Shown here piece after piece: positions 33,089 to 44,419 of a stretch of DNA of 64,000 bases. Where the stretch lies: the NCBI GenBank assembly GCA_035610835.1, contig CM069455.1:37355278-37419277 (forward strand), written 5' to 3'. The DNA comes from Ophiura sarsii. Lineage: Eukaryota > Echinodermata > Ophiuroidea > Amphilepidida > Ophiuridae. The notes under the pieces are model-generated. The model saw nothing but the letters and a program-made list of their open reading frames with translations. It made no database searches and had not been told where the DNA came from. The position numbers and the translations under genes were made by a program. Every line of letters begins with the position of its first letter. Position 1 is the stretch's first letter.

Positions 33089-34231
33089 TTACAGTGGCAT
33101 GTTTCCCTTTGAATGAATCCGTACAATATGTTCTCTAAGGTTACTGCTCTTAGCAAAGCATTTCTGACAATACGCACATCGAAATGGTTTCTCTTTAATA
33201 GTGTGTGTACCAGTGTGTAACGTCAGCGTGCTCTTCTCAGCAAAAGATTTCTTACAAAATTCACACTGATATGGTTTTTCTTTGTTATGTGTCTTCACGT
33301 GTCGTTTAAGATTACTATTCCGTGAAAAGCACTTCTGACAGTAGTCACACTGGTATGGTCTGAGGGATGGCGTTAATCGTGTGTCATCAACAAAAAGATA
33401 TTTGGACGAGGCGCAGGCGGTCGTTGAGCATTTTTGACACTTATCGCCGCCACACTCATGATGTGCTGTCTCGCTTGGATGAACAGTTCGATTATGTCTC
33501 GTTAGATGACCCTTCAGTGCAAAGGTTTTCTCACAATATTCACACTGATATGGTTTGGATTTTGTGTGTGCCCGAATGTGCACTGCCAGAAAACACTCTA
33601 CTGCAAAGCACTTCTGACAATAGTCGCACTGGTATGGTCTATCAGAGGTGTGTGTCCTCAACGTGTGTCGCGTGAGGTCGCACATTCGTGCAAAGCACTT
33701 CTGACAATAGTCGCACTGGTATAGGCTTTCAGAGCTGTGTGTCCAAAACGTGTGTCGCGTGAGGTCGCCCTTTCGTGCAAAGTTTCTCTGACATGAATCA
33801 CACTGATAGGGGCGCTCTTTAATGTGCGTTAGTAAGTGGGCTTTCAGATTATTCTTCTGTGCAAAGCACTTCTGACAATGTGTACATTGAAACGGTTTAG
33901 CCTTTGTATGAATTTGTAAGTGCTTCGTCAGATTACCTCTCTGCGTAAAACATCTCTGACAATACTTGCATTGAAAAAGTTTCTTTTTTCTTGCATGGAA
34001 AGTCCGAACGTGTATTGTCAGGTTATTCCCATATGCGAAACATTTCTGACGATATTTGTTCATATTCTGGGAAGGTTTACACTTGTCGAGGTGAGTTGCC
34101 ATATGTCTTTTCAAATATTTGAGGTTGTGCCTTGCAACATGGTGTCGCTTTGATTCAAATGAGTGGAAAAACCTTTCACAATATAAACAACTGAACGGTT
34201 TCAGATATAAAGCCATTGTTAATTGTTCCAT
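33089..34231 (-). CDS. C2H2 zinc-finger protein, 10 fingers (paralogue)
   Basis: Uninterrupted 380-codon minus-strand frame, clearly paralogous to 22447-23526 from the first residues (EQLTMALYLKPFSCLYCERF). It has one N-terminal finger, one degenerate unit, then nine canonical fingers. Compared with its paralogue it lacks the LKNSLKY finger and has an extra C-terminal finger (CAYCQKCFAKSSNLREH). A longer spacer between fingers 7 and 8 includes HHECGGDKCQKCSTTAC. Predicted contact helices changed in several fingers (QRSNLMI to QRGNLTK; QNSDLRR to RNSNLKR), while others are almost unchanged (AECFLAA to VECFLAV). Likely a nuclear DNA-binding protein; target unknown. No N-terminal effector domain is visible. 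Confidence 0.88.
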   Translation of the reverse strand: MEQLTMALYLKPFSCLYCERFFHSFESKRHHVARHNLKYLKRHMATHLDKCKPSQNMNKYRQKCFAYGNNLTIHVRTFHARKKKLFQCKYCQRCFTQRGNLTKHLQIHTKAKPFQCTHCQKCFAQKNNLKAHLLTHIKERPYQCDSCQRNFARKGDLTRHTFWTHSSESLYQCDYCQKCFARMCDLTRHTLRTHTSDRPYQCDYCQKCFAVECFLAVHIRAHTKSKPYQCEYCEKTFALKGHLTRHNRTVHPSETAHHECGGDKCQKCSTTACASSKYLFVDDTRLTPSLRPYQCDYCQKCFSRNSNLKRHVKTHNKEKPYQCEFCKKSFAEKSTLTLHTGTHTIKEKPFRCAYCQKCFAKSSNLREHIVRIHSKGNMPL

Positions 34232-34600
34232 GAAACTAACGAAGAACCTCGTTAAAGAACTGGAAATCTGTGTTGAAGAATCGCAGGTGTGTTAGTTATC
34301 CCTCGATTTGAATTATAACCAATCCAAATGCAGGATTAAATGTTTCTAATTTATTTGTTTGATCTTGGAGAAGTCCCCTGATGTCCTCTGGCAAACAGCC
34401 GTTCTCAATCTGCACTACCATACCACCGCATCTATATTGATAAATAACAAACTATAATTAAGACTATTGTATTTGAGGTAAATTGTTGGTGGTTTGTGCA
34501 TGAGAGGCATTACAGAAAACATGGATTAGGCTGGACAACATTTCCCCTCACAATATTTAAAATTAACAAATGGTAATAATGGTTACATGCCCTTTACGAT
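34232..34600 (-). repeat. Duplicated 5' flank of the zinc-finger gene
   Basis: Counterpart of 23527-23880, carrying the same GAGAAGTCCCCTGATGTCCT block upstream of the ORF. Small indels separate the two. Confidence 0.8.
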
Positions 34601-34631
34601 AGTACTGCCGATTTTCCTCAGTGACTAAATT

Positions 34632-34775
34632 AACCCAGCGGGCACTCAAGCATATTTCAACGTTGAAATATGGTTGCGTTGTTAAACAACATGATTTCAA
34701 CATCTTTTCAACTACATCATGTGCTTTGTTGAAGTAAAGTTGAATATTGACGTTGATTCAACGTTGTTGAATGGA
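34632..34775. repeat. CAACGTTGAA palindrome cluster
   Basis: Starts near CCCAGCGGGCA, a common DNA-transposon terminus. It contains several copies of TTCAAC/GTTGAA and the palindrome TTCAACGTTGAA. The other end was not found. Confidence 0.6.
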
Positions 34776-35286
34776 CTTGTAAAAATCATGTTTCCAAAAT
34801 CAGTCTGGAGCTAATTTGCATATTTTACTTGGCGTTATATTAGCCGAGTAAATTGTGCAAATTGCTCATTAGCATAATTGCAATGGTACCAAAATTAGTA
34901 CTGGTGCTCGGTTGTTTTTTTACCATTTCAATTATGCTAATGAGCTAATTTGCACCTTTTATTCATTTAAACCAATTATTTTATTTGAATTAAGTTGATG
35001 CATTAATTTACACTATGGAATGTATATTGATATACACTTGTAAATGCATATTTTCGCACTGGTTTTTAAAAAAGGTGATTGCTCGCTAAACAAATGCATA
35101 CATTGTGCAAGAACATAAACATCCAAGAATCAATGTTCTAGCATTCAATGTTCAATGTGTCGATCCATCCCCAATGTATCGATCGCTGGCGGTATGGATT
35201 CCTGGGTATCGATCACGGGGGCGACTTTATCAACCGTACTACACTCACTGTATAAATGTATTGCTGTACAATGTACATGATGTGCT

Positions 35287-35434
35287 CAGGGGCGTAACAG
35301 AGGTTGGTTGTCAGGGGGGATGGCACAGCCAAAAGAATTCCTGGTTAGAATAATTTCGTCCCGGAATTTTTCGTAAAAGAAAAGGTTGCCCCAATTTCTT
35401 TCCCAGTCAGTCACCTCGTGAATTTCACGTAAGT

Positions 35435-35475
<41 letters not shown>

Positions 35476-35860
35476 CAAACAAATTCGCACGGTCACAACA
35501 TTTCGCACGGTCACAAAATTACGCAAGGTCACAAATTTCGCACGGTCACAAAATTTCGCAGGGTCACAAAATTACGCAAGGTCACAAATTTCGCACGGTC
35601 ACAAATTTCGCAGGGTCACAAAATTTCGCAGTACAAAAAACAATTTGTTGACTGTTGTGCTTTTTGTACTGCGAAATTTTCTTTCTTTCTTTCTTTCCCT
35701 TTCTTCTTTTCTTTCTTTCCCCTTTTTTCTCCTTTCCTTTTTCCTCCTTTTTCTTCCTCTCTCTCTTTCTTTCCTTTCCCCCTTCTTTTCCTCTTTTCCC
35801 TTCCCCCCATTTTTCCTGGTGGGTAGGTTTGAATTTCCTGCTGAGCACCTTCAGGGGGGC

Positions 35861-35893
<33 letters not shown>

Positions 35894-35914
35894 ACCCCGG
35901 CTGTTACGCCACTG
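35287..35914. mobile_element. hAT-like MITE, CAGKGGCGTAAC family
   Basis: 628 bp with ends CAGGGGCGTAAC / GTTACGCCACTG and an 8-bp flanking duplication GATGTGCT (35279-35286, 35915-35922). The interior has a poly(G) tract of about 42 (35433-35474), a tandem ACAAAATTTCGCACGGTC array (about 35480-35640), a pyrimidine tract and a poly(C) tract. The flank resembles 31200-31270 in copy B, which lacks the insert. Confidence 0.92.
35680..35815 (+). repeat. Pyrimidine-rich tract within the hAT-like element
   Basis: Irregular CTTT/CCTTT repeat that generates Phe/Leu/Ser or Lys/Arg/Glu open frames without meaning. Confidence 0.9.
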
Positions 35915-37313
35915 GATGTGCTATGCGCTTTACTCCGTCAGTATGAAATGTTGTTTACGTAACGAACATCGCATCTCGGGTATCGATCCCGCGCGGCGGG
36001 TATAGTTGAAATTGTTGATTCTACATTCCCGATCTGTGATTGTGTTTTACCGCTTTTTATCTATGAGTATGAGTCAGTAGCTTAGCTAGGTGGTGGAGAA
36101 GAGCTGGCGTGTTAGCGGAGGGGGCATGCCCCAATATTTGAGTCTGTCGGTCGGTTGAGATTGGTTCTGTTGGTTCATTTATTTGACAAAAGGGAAGGGA
36201 TATCATGGAATATCATGGAATATCATGGAATATAATGGTCAAATTAGTTGTCGGATACGTTCGTCGGTTCATTTTTCTTGTATTGCCCCAACAATATATT
36301 GACAATAAAATAGACGTTGGTGTGACCCAATAATCAATATGAGTTTAATTTAAATACCTAGGCTTATATTATTATAATTTATTGCTCGTCAGTGTTGTCA
36401 TCGCGGGTCCGGTCCGTCATCTCAAATCAGTCGTTGCGCTTTCTCGGAATATCTGCACTTGAAACGTGTGTATATTAGGCAAACGTGGACTAGGCTTATA
36501 TTTTGAAACCAATTCTTCAATAGTTTCTAAATGATTTCACCAGGATTTCATGAATTCAATTGCCGCAAACTCGATTTCCCCGCCAGCTATTGACTAAGTG
36601 AAGCCCGTGTACAAAACTCACATTGGCCGCTCGTGGCGCTACATTGCAGTCTGGTTTTGCGCAGACGACGGTGGACACCATTTGCCTGAATCTGTATTTC
36701 GTATTAATTGTAACAAGAAGAGTCTTCAAAAAGACAATCATCGCTCAGAAGAGGTAGATGAAACGGGATTCCTGCACCTTTGGATAATTAAATTCCATGA
36801 CTTTTCCATGACTTTGCATGACTAAATTATTAAATGTCCACGACCTTGTTCATCAAATATATATCAAGTTGGTAAAACTTGTTCCGATTATCCGCCTTGT
36901 TCACTGGATTTCAGAGGAGCCGACATGGGACTCGGCTAGATTGAACGCTGTATCAATTAAAAGTCTCTTTAACAGAACACGTCTGTTGCTCACCTTTATT
37001 TCATTCTTATGGAGATACATGTATCTAGGGCAACTAACAATAATGCTTGTATCAGCGAAAATTGTCGGCATAAAAAGCGGATTCTAGTGGAAGCAATATT
37101 TGCCGAATTCTGCAGTAAATAACAAATTGTGAAATATTACATGATATAGGGCTACTGCTTGTTAAGGTAAACGGCAATGGCGTATCTGGGTCTTTATCGG
37201 GGGTGGGGTGGGGGGGGGGGCAAAGGGTATTTTTTCATCATCTCTCTAATAATTGTATAAGCCTATCCATTCATAATAGGGTGTCTAAACGACTTCTTCA
37301 TGCTATAACACCC

Positions 37314-37560
37314 AAATGATGAGCTACTTCGGCCATATCTCACGTCGCAAGGGTAACAACCTAGAGAAGATGATCATGCAAGGCATGATTGAAGGGAAGC
37401 GCAGAGAGGCAGACCTCGTTCCCGGTGGATTGACCAAATAAAACTGATTACTGACACCCTCTCCGTGATTGTTACTCCTTTGCTGAAAATCGTTATTTGT
37501 GGCGTAGTATCTGTAAGGTCACGAGCTGTCAGTCATGACAGGACCGAACCAACCAATCCA
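37314..37560 (+). mobile_element. Non-LTR retrotransposon relic (3' end)
   Basis: Translation gives YFGHISRRKGNNLEKMIMQG, then EGKRRE and, after a frameshift, GRPRSRWIDQIK. This is the conserved block near the C-terminus of many LINE reverse transcriptases (FGH-R...LE...G...GRPR-RW-D). The 3' end runs out near GACCGAACCAACCAA. A short dead fragment. Confidence 0.75.
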
Positions 37561-38447
37561 TTCATTCGGATCATATTCATATTATATCAAACTGTTTCCT
37601 GAGGCCCGTAATAGACACTCACTCCTTATAAACAAAATGCATTGTACTGGTTAATTGGTTATATGCACAGCCAAGAATAAGCAGGAATGTAAACACGCTG
37701 ATATCACTTTAGTATTTTTTTTATTTTGCTCTCTTTGTGTTGAGTAGGCCTACTTATTGCTGTTTCACCTTTAAGTACAATACCATGGCAGGTACCCCTG
37801 ATTAATGTGTGAGACTGTATACAGCTAGTATTATGTGGAGCTCAGACACCAAACATCATCAACAGGCACTGAGAGAGTGCAATAGAGTGTGACTATCACT
37901 ACTTTTATACCAGTCAGAGAACCAATCAGGAACATTATTAGAAGAAAATCTAGGATGGATGTTTTCATTACAGTAGTATATTGTAAAGAGGTGGCTTGGT
38001 GGGAGGTCATAAGTGCTAAAGATATGATGAGCTGGAACACTCTAAAGCTGTGATAAAATGCCTGCATGAAAGTGTCCTTGACCGGGGGTCACAAATCAGA
38101 ATAATACCATCTGGGATGGAGAAAAAAAAATCGCGGATACCAATCGAACATTTCGATTCCTATGAATAACTAACACTTAAATAATCCCAAACCTGATAGA
38201 GTTTGAAAATCACCCAAGTAATGATTGCGTTGAAAAGTTTATTGGCGCGCCCTGGTCACTCAAATTGAATTTCGTGGTTGTTCGACACATTATGCTCGCC
38301 TATGTGGGGGTCTTTTATTTGTTGTCACAAATAACGCGTTGTGTTAGTCAAACATTAATATTTTGATTTTGTGTTACTAATAATCATCTGAAAATGACAT
38401 TTGAAACAAAATAGAAGAAAAAGGGAAGGGGCAATGGTGAAAGCAAG

Positions 38448-38466
38448 TGGGGGGGGGGGGGGGGGG
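38448..38466. repeat. Poly(G) tract
   Basis: Counterpart of the tract at 26741-26763. Confidence 0.9.
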
Positions 38467-38725
38467 ATTATAGAGGGGCATGGGCTTTAGTCCTATACCC
38501 CAGTACAAGAAAGCCTCTTCCAAATTGAAGACCCTATGTTACGCCACTGGGTAAAAGTATTTTAATGATACCAGCAGGGCCCGCCTTGTCCAGATTGAAT
38601 TTGAAATTCCGTCTGCTTGGTACTAGCACCCTCGATAGCGCATGTCAGATTTTACTCTGGCTACGGTTGGCGGGGAATGTACGGGCCGGGATGGTATTGG
38701 GCTGGTATTGAGTTGAGAGAGGGCG

Positions 38726-38790
38726 ACCCCCCCCCCCCCCACCCCCCCCCCCCCCCCCCCCCCCCCCACCCCCTCCCCCCCCCCCCCCAC
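38726..38790. repeat. Poly(C) tract with scattered A and T
   Basis: About 60 of 65 bases are C. The open Gly or Pro frames here are artefacts. Confidence 0.92.
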
Positions 38791-38869
38791 CAATGTTGAC
38801 TGTCGTGTCGGTTGAGATTGGCATTGTCGGCATTTGACAAGAGGAATCATGGAATTATGATGGTCAAAA

Positions 38870-40120
38870 GTACACAGACGGAAATTTGTCGAGAAAGAGA
38901 AAGAGAAAAGACTACAGGGAGCCGGAAGAGAATACAGATTAATAGGAGGTCCTATAATTATGTGAAGGGACCGGGGTCAAAATGAAAAATAATAAAGAGC
39001 GACAAAATAGGAAGGGAAAGGGAAAATGATAAATGCTCACCGTGATAGAAATGTCTTAATTTAAAAAATAAAAAAAAAACTAAGTTCAGGCATTTTTTTA
39101 CAATGAAAACCAACATTTTTCCCGTTCCGCCGCGCACCCCCCCCCCCCCCCCCCCCCCACCCCCACAACAACCAAAAACACACTAATGTGCGCGTTTCGA
39201 CACGCATTTTTCAAACCCAATTGTCTTGTTTCGACCCTTCAAATTTTGATGCTGATGCCACCACTGGACAATTATTAAAATGACAGTAGAAACATGATAA
39301 TATTAGATATTATAATCTAAAACCAGATGTTAGGCGCAATTAGCATCTCGGTATTCTCAGATTTGGTGTTAACACAAAGAGTTACTGGTGAGAAATTACA
39401 ACGTTCAACTAAGAATAAATGAGTTCTCAAGAATATGCAAGGAAATGCGTGAATTTCAAAAACATCAGCGTCGAGGACGGGGAAGGGGTACCCCAACTCA
39501 ACCCTCCCCCCACCATATCAAAAACCACACCCACTGCATTAGAATACAGGCTGATTTGCCCTCCCCCAGTTTCACCCCACCACCCCCCCCCCCCCCCCCC
39601 TCCCACCACCCGTCGGATAAAAAGGGTGGGATGTCTGAAGAACCCTTAATAATTTGACACGGGTGGGAGATTCATACAATCATCCCCTCCCCTCCCCTCC
39701 AATGTTGACAATTGAAAATATCGAAATACTAGGGTTAACTCACATTCCGTTGGCACGTGTTGTCCTAAAAAAAACCATTTCCAGGTTTTCACTGAGTACT
39801 TCAGTTACAAGTAAATCGCATAATAGGGTCTAATAATAGTAACACTCACGCAACCACATCAGGAACCGTTGCAAAAATGTCTCACGGCCCATTTGAAACA
39901 TTCATTAAACAATTAAAACGGCTAAGTAAATAATAAAACCTGATTAAATAATGAAACCCATATTTTATAGCGCTTAACATCGAAATGTCTAAGCACTTTT
40001 AAGCATAGAAACAGAAGTTCAACAAGATCACTGATATTCCCCCGCTACTGTATTCGCGGCTTTAAAAAATTAATACCCGATATTCAAATTGAGCGCTCGT
40101 ATTACAAACAATCTGTAAAA
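38870..40120. other. No gene recognised; poly(C) stretches
   Basis: Repetitive DNA with further poly(C) tracts at about 39138-39158 and 39583-39601. No exon, domain or RNA gene could be supported. Confidence 0.55.
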
Positions 40121-40127
40121 GCGTGTT

Positions 40128-40559
40128 TCTACTGGGGCACTGTAAAGTAAACGCTAAGATTAAACGCGATGCGAAGATTAATCGGTAAGTTTTTAATCCA
40201 TCATGTTTCTACTCGCGAAAAGTTACCGCTGAGTTTATCGATCCTAGTCGATGGGCCACGACATTTGACCTTTTGTAATACCAAACAATGCCACCGCACC
40301 TGAAAAAGATTGCTTCACAATGTGTATAACCTAGCGTGACACGGTTCACGGTACAAACCGCTATTAAGATGAATCGCCTTTCTGTTTCTATTAGGTTCTT
40401 GCCGTTTCTTACCGGTTCCAAACCTGGTTTGTGAATGTGTTTGGGATTACCAAATTAACGATTCTTACCGGGTTTGCCTGTTTCTATTGGGAAAACTTAC
40501 CGATTCTTGGTTTCTTCCCCCAGTAGAACTACTGGGGCACTTGCAAAAAGTAAACGCTA
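40128..40559. mobile_element. Partial DNA element next to the gap
   Basis: A terminal-like motif CTACTGGGGCACTGTAAAGT (about 40130) recurs as CTACTGGGGCACTTGCAAAA (about 40528). Between them are several ACCGGTT/TTACCG words and an inverted CCCCAGTAGAA. The gap removes the remainder, so no ends can be set. Confidence 0.5.
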
Positions 40560-40659
40560 NNNNNNNNNNNNNNNNNNNNNNNNNNNNNNNNNNNNNNNNN
40601 NNNNNNNNNNNNNNNNNNNNNNNNNNNNNNNNNNNNNNNNNNNNNNNNNNNNNNNNNNN
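40560..40659. other. Assembly gap
   Basis: Exactly 100 N, which usually marks a gap of unknown size. Confidence 0.99.
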
Positions 40660-40902
40660 AACTTAAATCACTGAAATATTGTTGCAAATGTTTTCCTTTG
40701 AATTAGTAATATCTCATGAATATCCCTAATGCATAGAAATACTAGGCATATATGCCTATTATTTCTATGTATTTTCCCTCTACAGGGTGGATGGCACTTG
40801 ATTATTACACTGTATAGGCCCGAGCTACTCCGGGTAATACTTGTGGCAGGAGACTGGGAAACAACATCGCTTAGGTTTGAATTTCAGATGCTTTACCATG
40901 CG

Positions 40903-40980
40903 AGGTCTTGTGGCCCAATGGATAAGGCAGTTGCCAAGCAAGCAACAGATCCTGGGTTCGATTCCCGGGACGAGATCGTT
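40903..40980 (+). repeat. tRNA-Arg-like sequence (SINE head or pseudo-tRNA)
   Basis: GGTCTTGTGGCCCAATGGAT, AAGGC, a perfect anticodon stem GTTGC/GCAAC, and the B box GGGTTCGATTCCC. It resembles tRNA-Arg at the D arm. The anticodon loop CAAGCAA lacks the universal U33, and two extra bases separate the T stem from the acceptor strand. I therefore do not call a functional tRNA. Confidence 0.6.
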
Positions 40981-41240
40981 TTCCCATTATTGTCTCATTT
41001 CTACCCCCGGCGGCGAACCTGTTTAAAATATTTATAATCCCTAGTTCATTTAATAAAGTTCCTGGAATACCCAAAAAGCTAACACGTACAAGTAGTTCAA
41101 TTGCCTGTGTTTTCTTTCAATTAGCAGAGTGTCCTTATACTGTTGGTTGCTAGTGTACAATGCTTATTGATTACTGTTTTCCACAGAGTTGTACACAATT
41201 TCTGGATGTTTGCTATGCTGTCTGTGAGGGCAATAGCAAT

Positions 41241-41435
41241 ATGTCATCAACAGACGAGGAATCGAACGGCGGACCGGAAGTAGTAGACCAGCAAATACCA
41301 GACCTCTACGTTATTACTTATCATCAGCGAATATCTATATCGGTATCATCGTGGCGTTTCTTGGCTTCCATGCTTGTTTTCAGCTGTGAACCCGCCATGT
41401 GTCTTGGCATCGATGCTTTGGTATCGGGGATAGTG
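41241..41435 (+). CDS. Membrane protein gene, first coding exon
   Basis: The acceptor TTTTCCACAG lies upstream, the ATG at 41241 starts MSSTDEESNGGPEVVDQQIP, and the exon ends at GTG|GTGAGT. The frame finishes in the hydrophobic CLGIDALVSGIV. In another frame the same exon reads IYIGIIVAFLGFHACF, a better membrane segment than the in-frame sequence, so one or two single-base errors or indels in this exon are possible. The upstream part of the exon would be 5' UTR. Confidence 0.55.
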
Positions 41436-41743
41436 GTGAGTTTCAATTAGACTTGACTACAGTCTCCATCAGTCATCTATAAAAATTTAGTCCTACGATT
41501 GTAAATTGAGATTTGGAACTTTCTATTATAGATTGGGTTAAGACAAAATAATATATGTTTATTTTACCATCAATGCCAGATTGGAAATTTGATAGCTCCT
41601 TGTTATAAGAATACCCGATTACGATTGAAATAACCATACATCATGTTATACGCCCCCCCCCCCCCCCCCCCCCCTCCCCCTCCGTCTGTTGCTCAAGGAT
41701 TTTGTGAGTGTTATTGGATTTATTTTATTTTTCCTCTTCACAG

Positions 41744-41803
41744 TCCTTCATTCCAACTGGTATCTTTGGAAAATACATAATCAGGTATCCGTCATTTGTA
41801 AAG
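41744..41803 (+). CDS. Membrane protein gene, second coding exon
   Basis: 20 codons, SFIPTGIFGKYIIRYPSFVK, between TTCTTCACAG-type acceptor and AAG|GTAAGC donor, phase 0 on both sides. An alternative donor at CAG|GTATCC would shift the frame into an early stop, which favours the longer form. Continues the hydrophobic segment begun in exon 1. Confidence 0.6.
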
Positions 41804-42002
41804 GTAAGCTTGGAGAAGAAGAAACAAATCATTCTGGAGGTCAAAGGTCAAAGATGTTTCTATCAAGTGACGTTTTCTTTTAAATGAATTTTACGAAATA
41901 AACTGTCGTCTGCGAAGAAAATTATATATACGTCTAATAAAAGTGATGTTTTTACAGGCTATTAAAGCCTTCGAATTGTCATTCCTTATGCCCCTTTTCT
42001 AG

Positions 42003-42098
42003 GCAAAACAATCTTTTGCCGACGGAGTTGCCGACACTCAAAAGGCTATAATGTTGGTTACGAAAAGTCGATCTGGAGAGAGCACAAGTGACGTGCTG
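42003..42098 (+). CDS. Membrane protein gene, doubtful exon
   Basis: Follows the acceptor CCCCTTTTCTAG and in phase 0 reads AKQSFADGVADTQKAIMLVT, then SRSGESTSDVL and a stop (42099-42101). Only weak donors (GTTACG, GTGCTG) could rescue the frame. It may be an alternative terminal exon, or not an exon. Confidence 0.3.
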
Positions 42099-42240
42099 TA
42101 ACGAACTGATTCGGGCTCTCATCTCGGCGCACAGGGTCAGTTTTTTGTACCCGAAGGGCTCCCTTTTCGGCCATAAGTTTGTTTTTATTTGTTCTTCTCT
42201 TAATCTAAAGTTATTGTTTACATTGTTTTATTTTCAACAG

Positions 42241-42336
42241 AAGATGGTCTACGCAGGAATGGTGTTTATGTCTGGCGTGATATGTTTAAACATTTTCATT
42301 TTTGGAATAATTGTGCTTGCTGGGGGGACGTCGGAG
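42241..42336 (+). CDS. Membrane protein gene, transmembrane exon
   Basis: 32 codons after TTTTCAACAG, ending GAG|GTATTG, phase 0. KMVYAGMVFMSGVICLNIFI followed by FGIIVLAGG is a clear membrane helix. Confidence 0.65.
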
Positions 42337-42835
42337 GTATTGTTATAGGTATCCAGATGTAAGTCTGCTAGTATACAAATATTTACTGTTCATGAGGGAA
42401 ATGGTGCAAAAAAGTTCCCCGAGGTGACTGGAGGACCGTGGGTCTAGAAAATAGCAGGTCCTCAAGTCATAGGGGGAACATGTTTTGCACCATTTCCCGG
42501 ATATAGAGCACTATTAGCAGTAAATATTTATTTTATATAACATATTACAACTATTTCTGTCATTGGAAATACTTTGATGACCAAAAAATAATAGGCCTAC
42601 TCAATGTGAAGGTCAGTTAGCAAGCTCCATCAATTACCGCGATCGCGAACAGGGAAAAAGTTCCCATAAAAAAGATACTATTTCCCTCGCAGCTCCTCGT
42701 CACAGGGAAACGGTACTTTGTTATTGAGCCTTTTTCACTCCGGTAAAATAGAGGAAATATCCAAATATTTTATGTAGTATCCACCAATCAAATAACAAGA
42801 ATATGTGTATGTGTTATATAACATACCGGGTGGTT

Positions 42836-43484
42836 CAAAAAAAAGTTGACCCAAGTTCAAAGTAATTTTTCAACCACATTTAAAGTTTCAGATAATTTCT
42901 GTTTGCTTAGTCTTAATCAGTAGTAAGTTTTGCAATTATCCTGAAAAGATGGACCGTTTAGCTTGTTTGGTTCTTCAGATATGGTTCATTACAGAAAACA
43001 TGTACAAAACTGACTTGTCCACGGGAGCTTTATTTAGTTTTTGTCTTAAACAAAACAGCATGCTCTAGTTTCAGATTTGAAAAGCCCGCCCTGACAAAGT
43101 ATCCCAATCTCTATGCTTATGTACCATTCACATTCAACAAAGAAACGTAGATACTTATAGGTAGGTAATATCAAGCACCAGACAGATGTCTCAGATGTCT
43201 CCTTGTTTCTTTTTCTCCTATTTTTACAATTTGTAACCAATCGTGTGTTAGTCCACTTTGTGCATTCCATCTCTACTAAAGGACGCTCCCGTGGCCAAGG
43301 CAGCTTTGTGCATGCTTTCTGTAATGAACCATATCTGAAGAACCAACCAAGATAAATGTCCATCTTATCAGAATAATTTCAAAACTTACTGCTGATTAAG
43401 ACTAAGCAAACAGAAATTATCTGAAACTTTAAATGTGGTTGACAGATTACTTTGAACTTGGGTCAACTTTTTTGAACCACCCGG
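42836..43484. mobile_element. Mariner-like MITE with CCGGGTGGTTCAAAA ends
   Basis: 649 bp flanked by TA (42834-42835, 43485-43486). The TIRs extend roughly 110-120 bp at each end. The CCGGGTG start followed by A-rich DNA resembles mariner termini. It lies in an intron of the membrane-protein gene. The minus-strand frame within (43046-43363) shows no transposase motif I recognise. Confidence 0.85.
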
Positions 43485-44086
43485 TACACCACTGTGTGTG
43501 TGTGAGATATTACAAATTACATTACGCATATTACGCATAAAAATATTGGCATCATTTCGTTAGCTTTCTTTGGTTGATACCATGTCACTTGACATGAGAT
43601 ATTTTCTACCATTTCCCGTATATTCACAGGCGGTCCAAAAAGTGCAATTGACCGCTCATAGCGTCAATAGCGGGTAGTGGTAGGTTTTGGAAGCACCTCC
43701 CCTCCCCCGGCTGACAGATCAACATCTATATCCGATTGTTGACATGAAACTGAGCAGTATTTGATTATACTGTATTACTTCATAAAGCTGTCTCTATAAT
43801 TCCTACAAATCTAGTTGTGGGTCCTACCGTACCCGGTACTAAACAATAAACTGATTCACCACCCTCTGTGTACGACGTTCGTATTTATGTACCAGAATAT
43901 GAATGCAACCAACGCTCGAATCAATAGCTGCAATTGTTTACTGTTATCATGTTATCAGCGAAAAGAATCACAATATTCCATGGTACCGTTATCCAAAATG
44001 TTGGTGAAGTAACTGCAATTTTAAAATCGAAACAAATATTGAGTAATCAAATATGAAATCGTGCTTTTGTGATTGTCGGATTAGAG

Positions 44087-44136
44087 CTGAGACGATTATA
44101 ACTAAAGTTAATAACTTTAGTTATTAATCGTCTCAG
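44087..44136. repeat. Perfect-looking 50-bp hairpin
   Basis: CTGAGACGATTATAACTAAA faces its complement around GTTAATAAC, an intronic palindrome with arms of about 22 bp. Confidence 0.85.
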
Positions 44137-44419
44137 GAATAAAGTGTGCACCGTTATAGACCATATCAAATCCGAACATACTATCGGTTCCGAATGTTTC
44201 CGATTAGCCGAGTGTGTTGTGGCATCAGTGGATAAAAAACAAACGTGTTTTCAACGGGTGCCTTTGATTAAAACTAAATGGTGAGATAAAAGAGATTCGG
44301 GGTAATAATTTCACAATGTTCCAAGGTTTTAATCATTTAAGTTTACTGCATACATGACAATTTTAAAACAGATTTGTCAAAATGTGACTCTTCATTTCCT
44401 TTCATCATTTCTGTAACAG

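Larger units (their letters stand above)
30220..33190. repeat. Segmental duplication, copy B
   Basis: Matches copy A (11170-15752) in order and orientation but lacks the hAT-like and the TA-flanked insertions. The empty sites are about 31115-31140 (CCTGCGGG region) and TA at 31542-31543. It leads directly into the intact zinc-finger ORF. Confidence 0.85.
36240..38660. repeat. Second segmental repeat, copy X2
   Basis: Counterpart of 25620-26900. It is interrupted at about 36720-38110 by DNA that includes a LINE relic. Confidence 0.8.

Noticed and set aside
37175..38550. Complete hAT-like element with ends CAATGGCGTA and ACGCCACTG
   Set aside because: The flanks GTAAACGG and GGTAAAAG look similar but do not align as an 8-bp duplication, and the interior contains segmental-repeat sequence that continues on both sides.
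40903..40980. Functional tRNA gene (tRNA-Arg-like)
   Set aside because: Anticodon loop lacks U33 and the acceptor strand is displaced by two bases, so a SINE head or pseudogene is more likely.
43046..43363. Transposase fragment in the mariner-like MITE
   Set aside because: The 105-codon frame has no helix-turn-helix or DDE-type motif that I can recognise.
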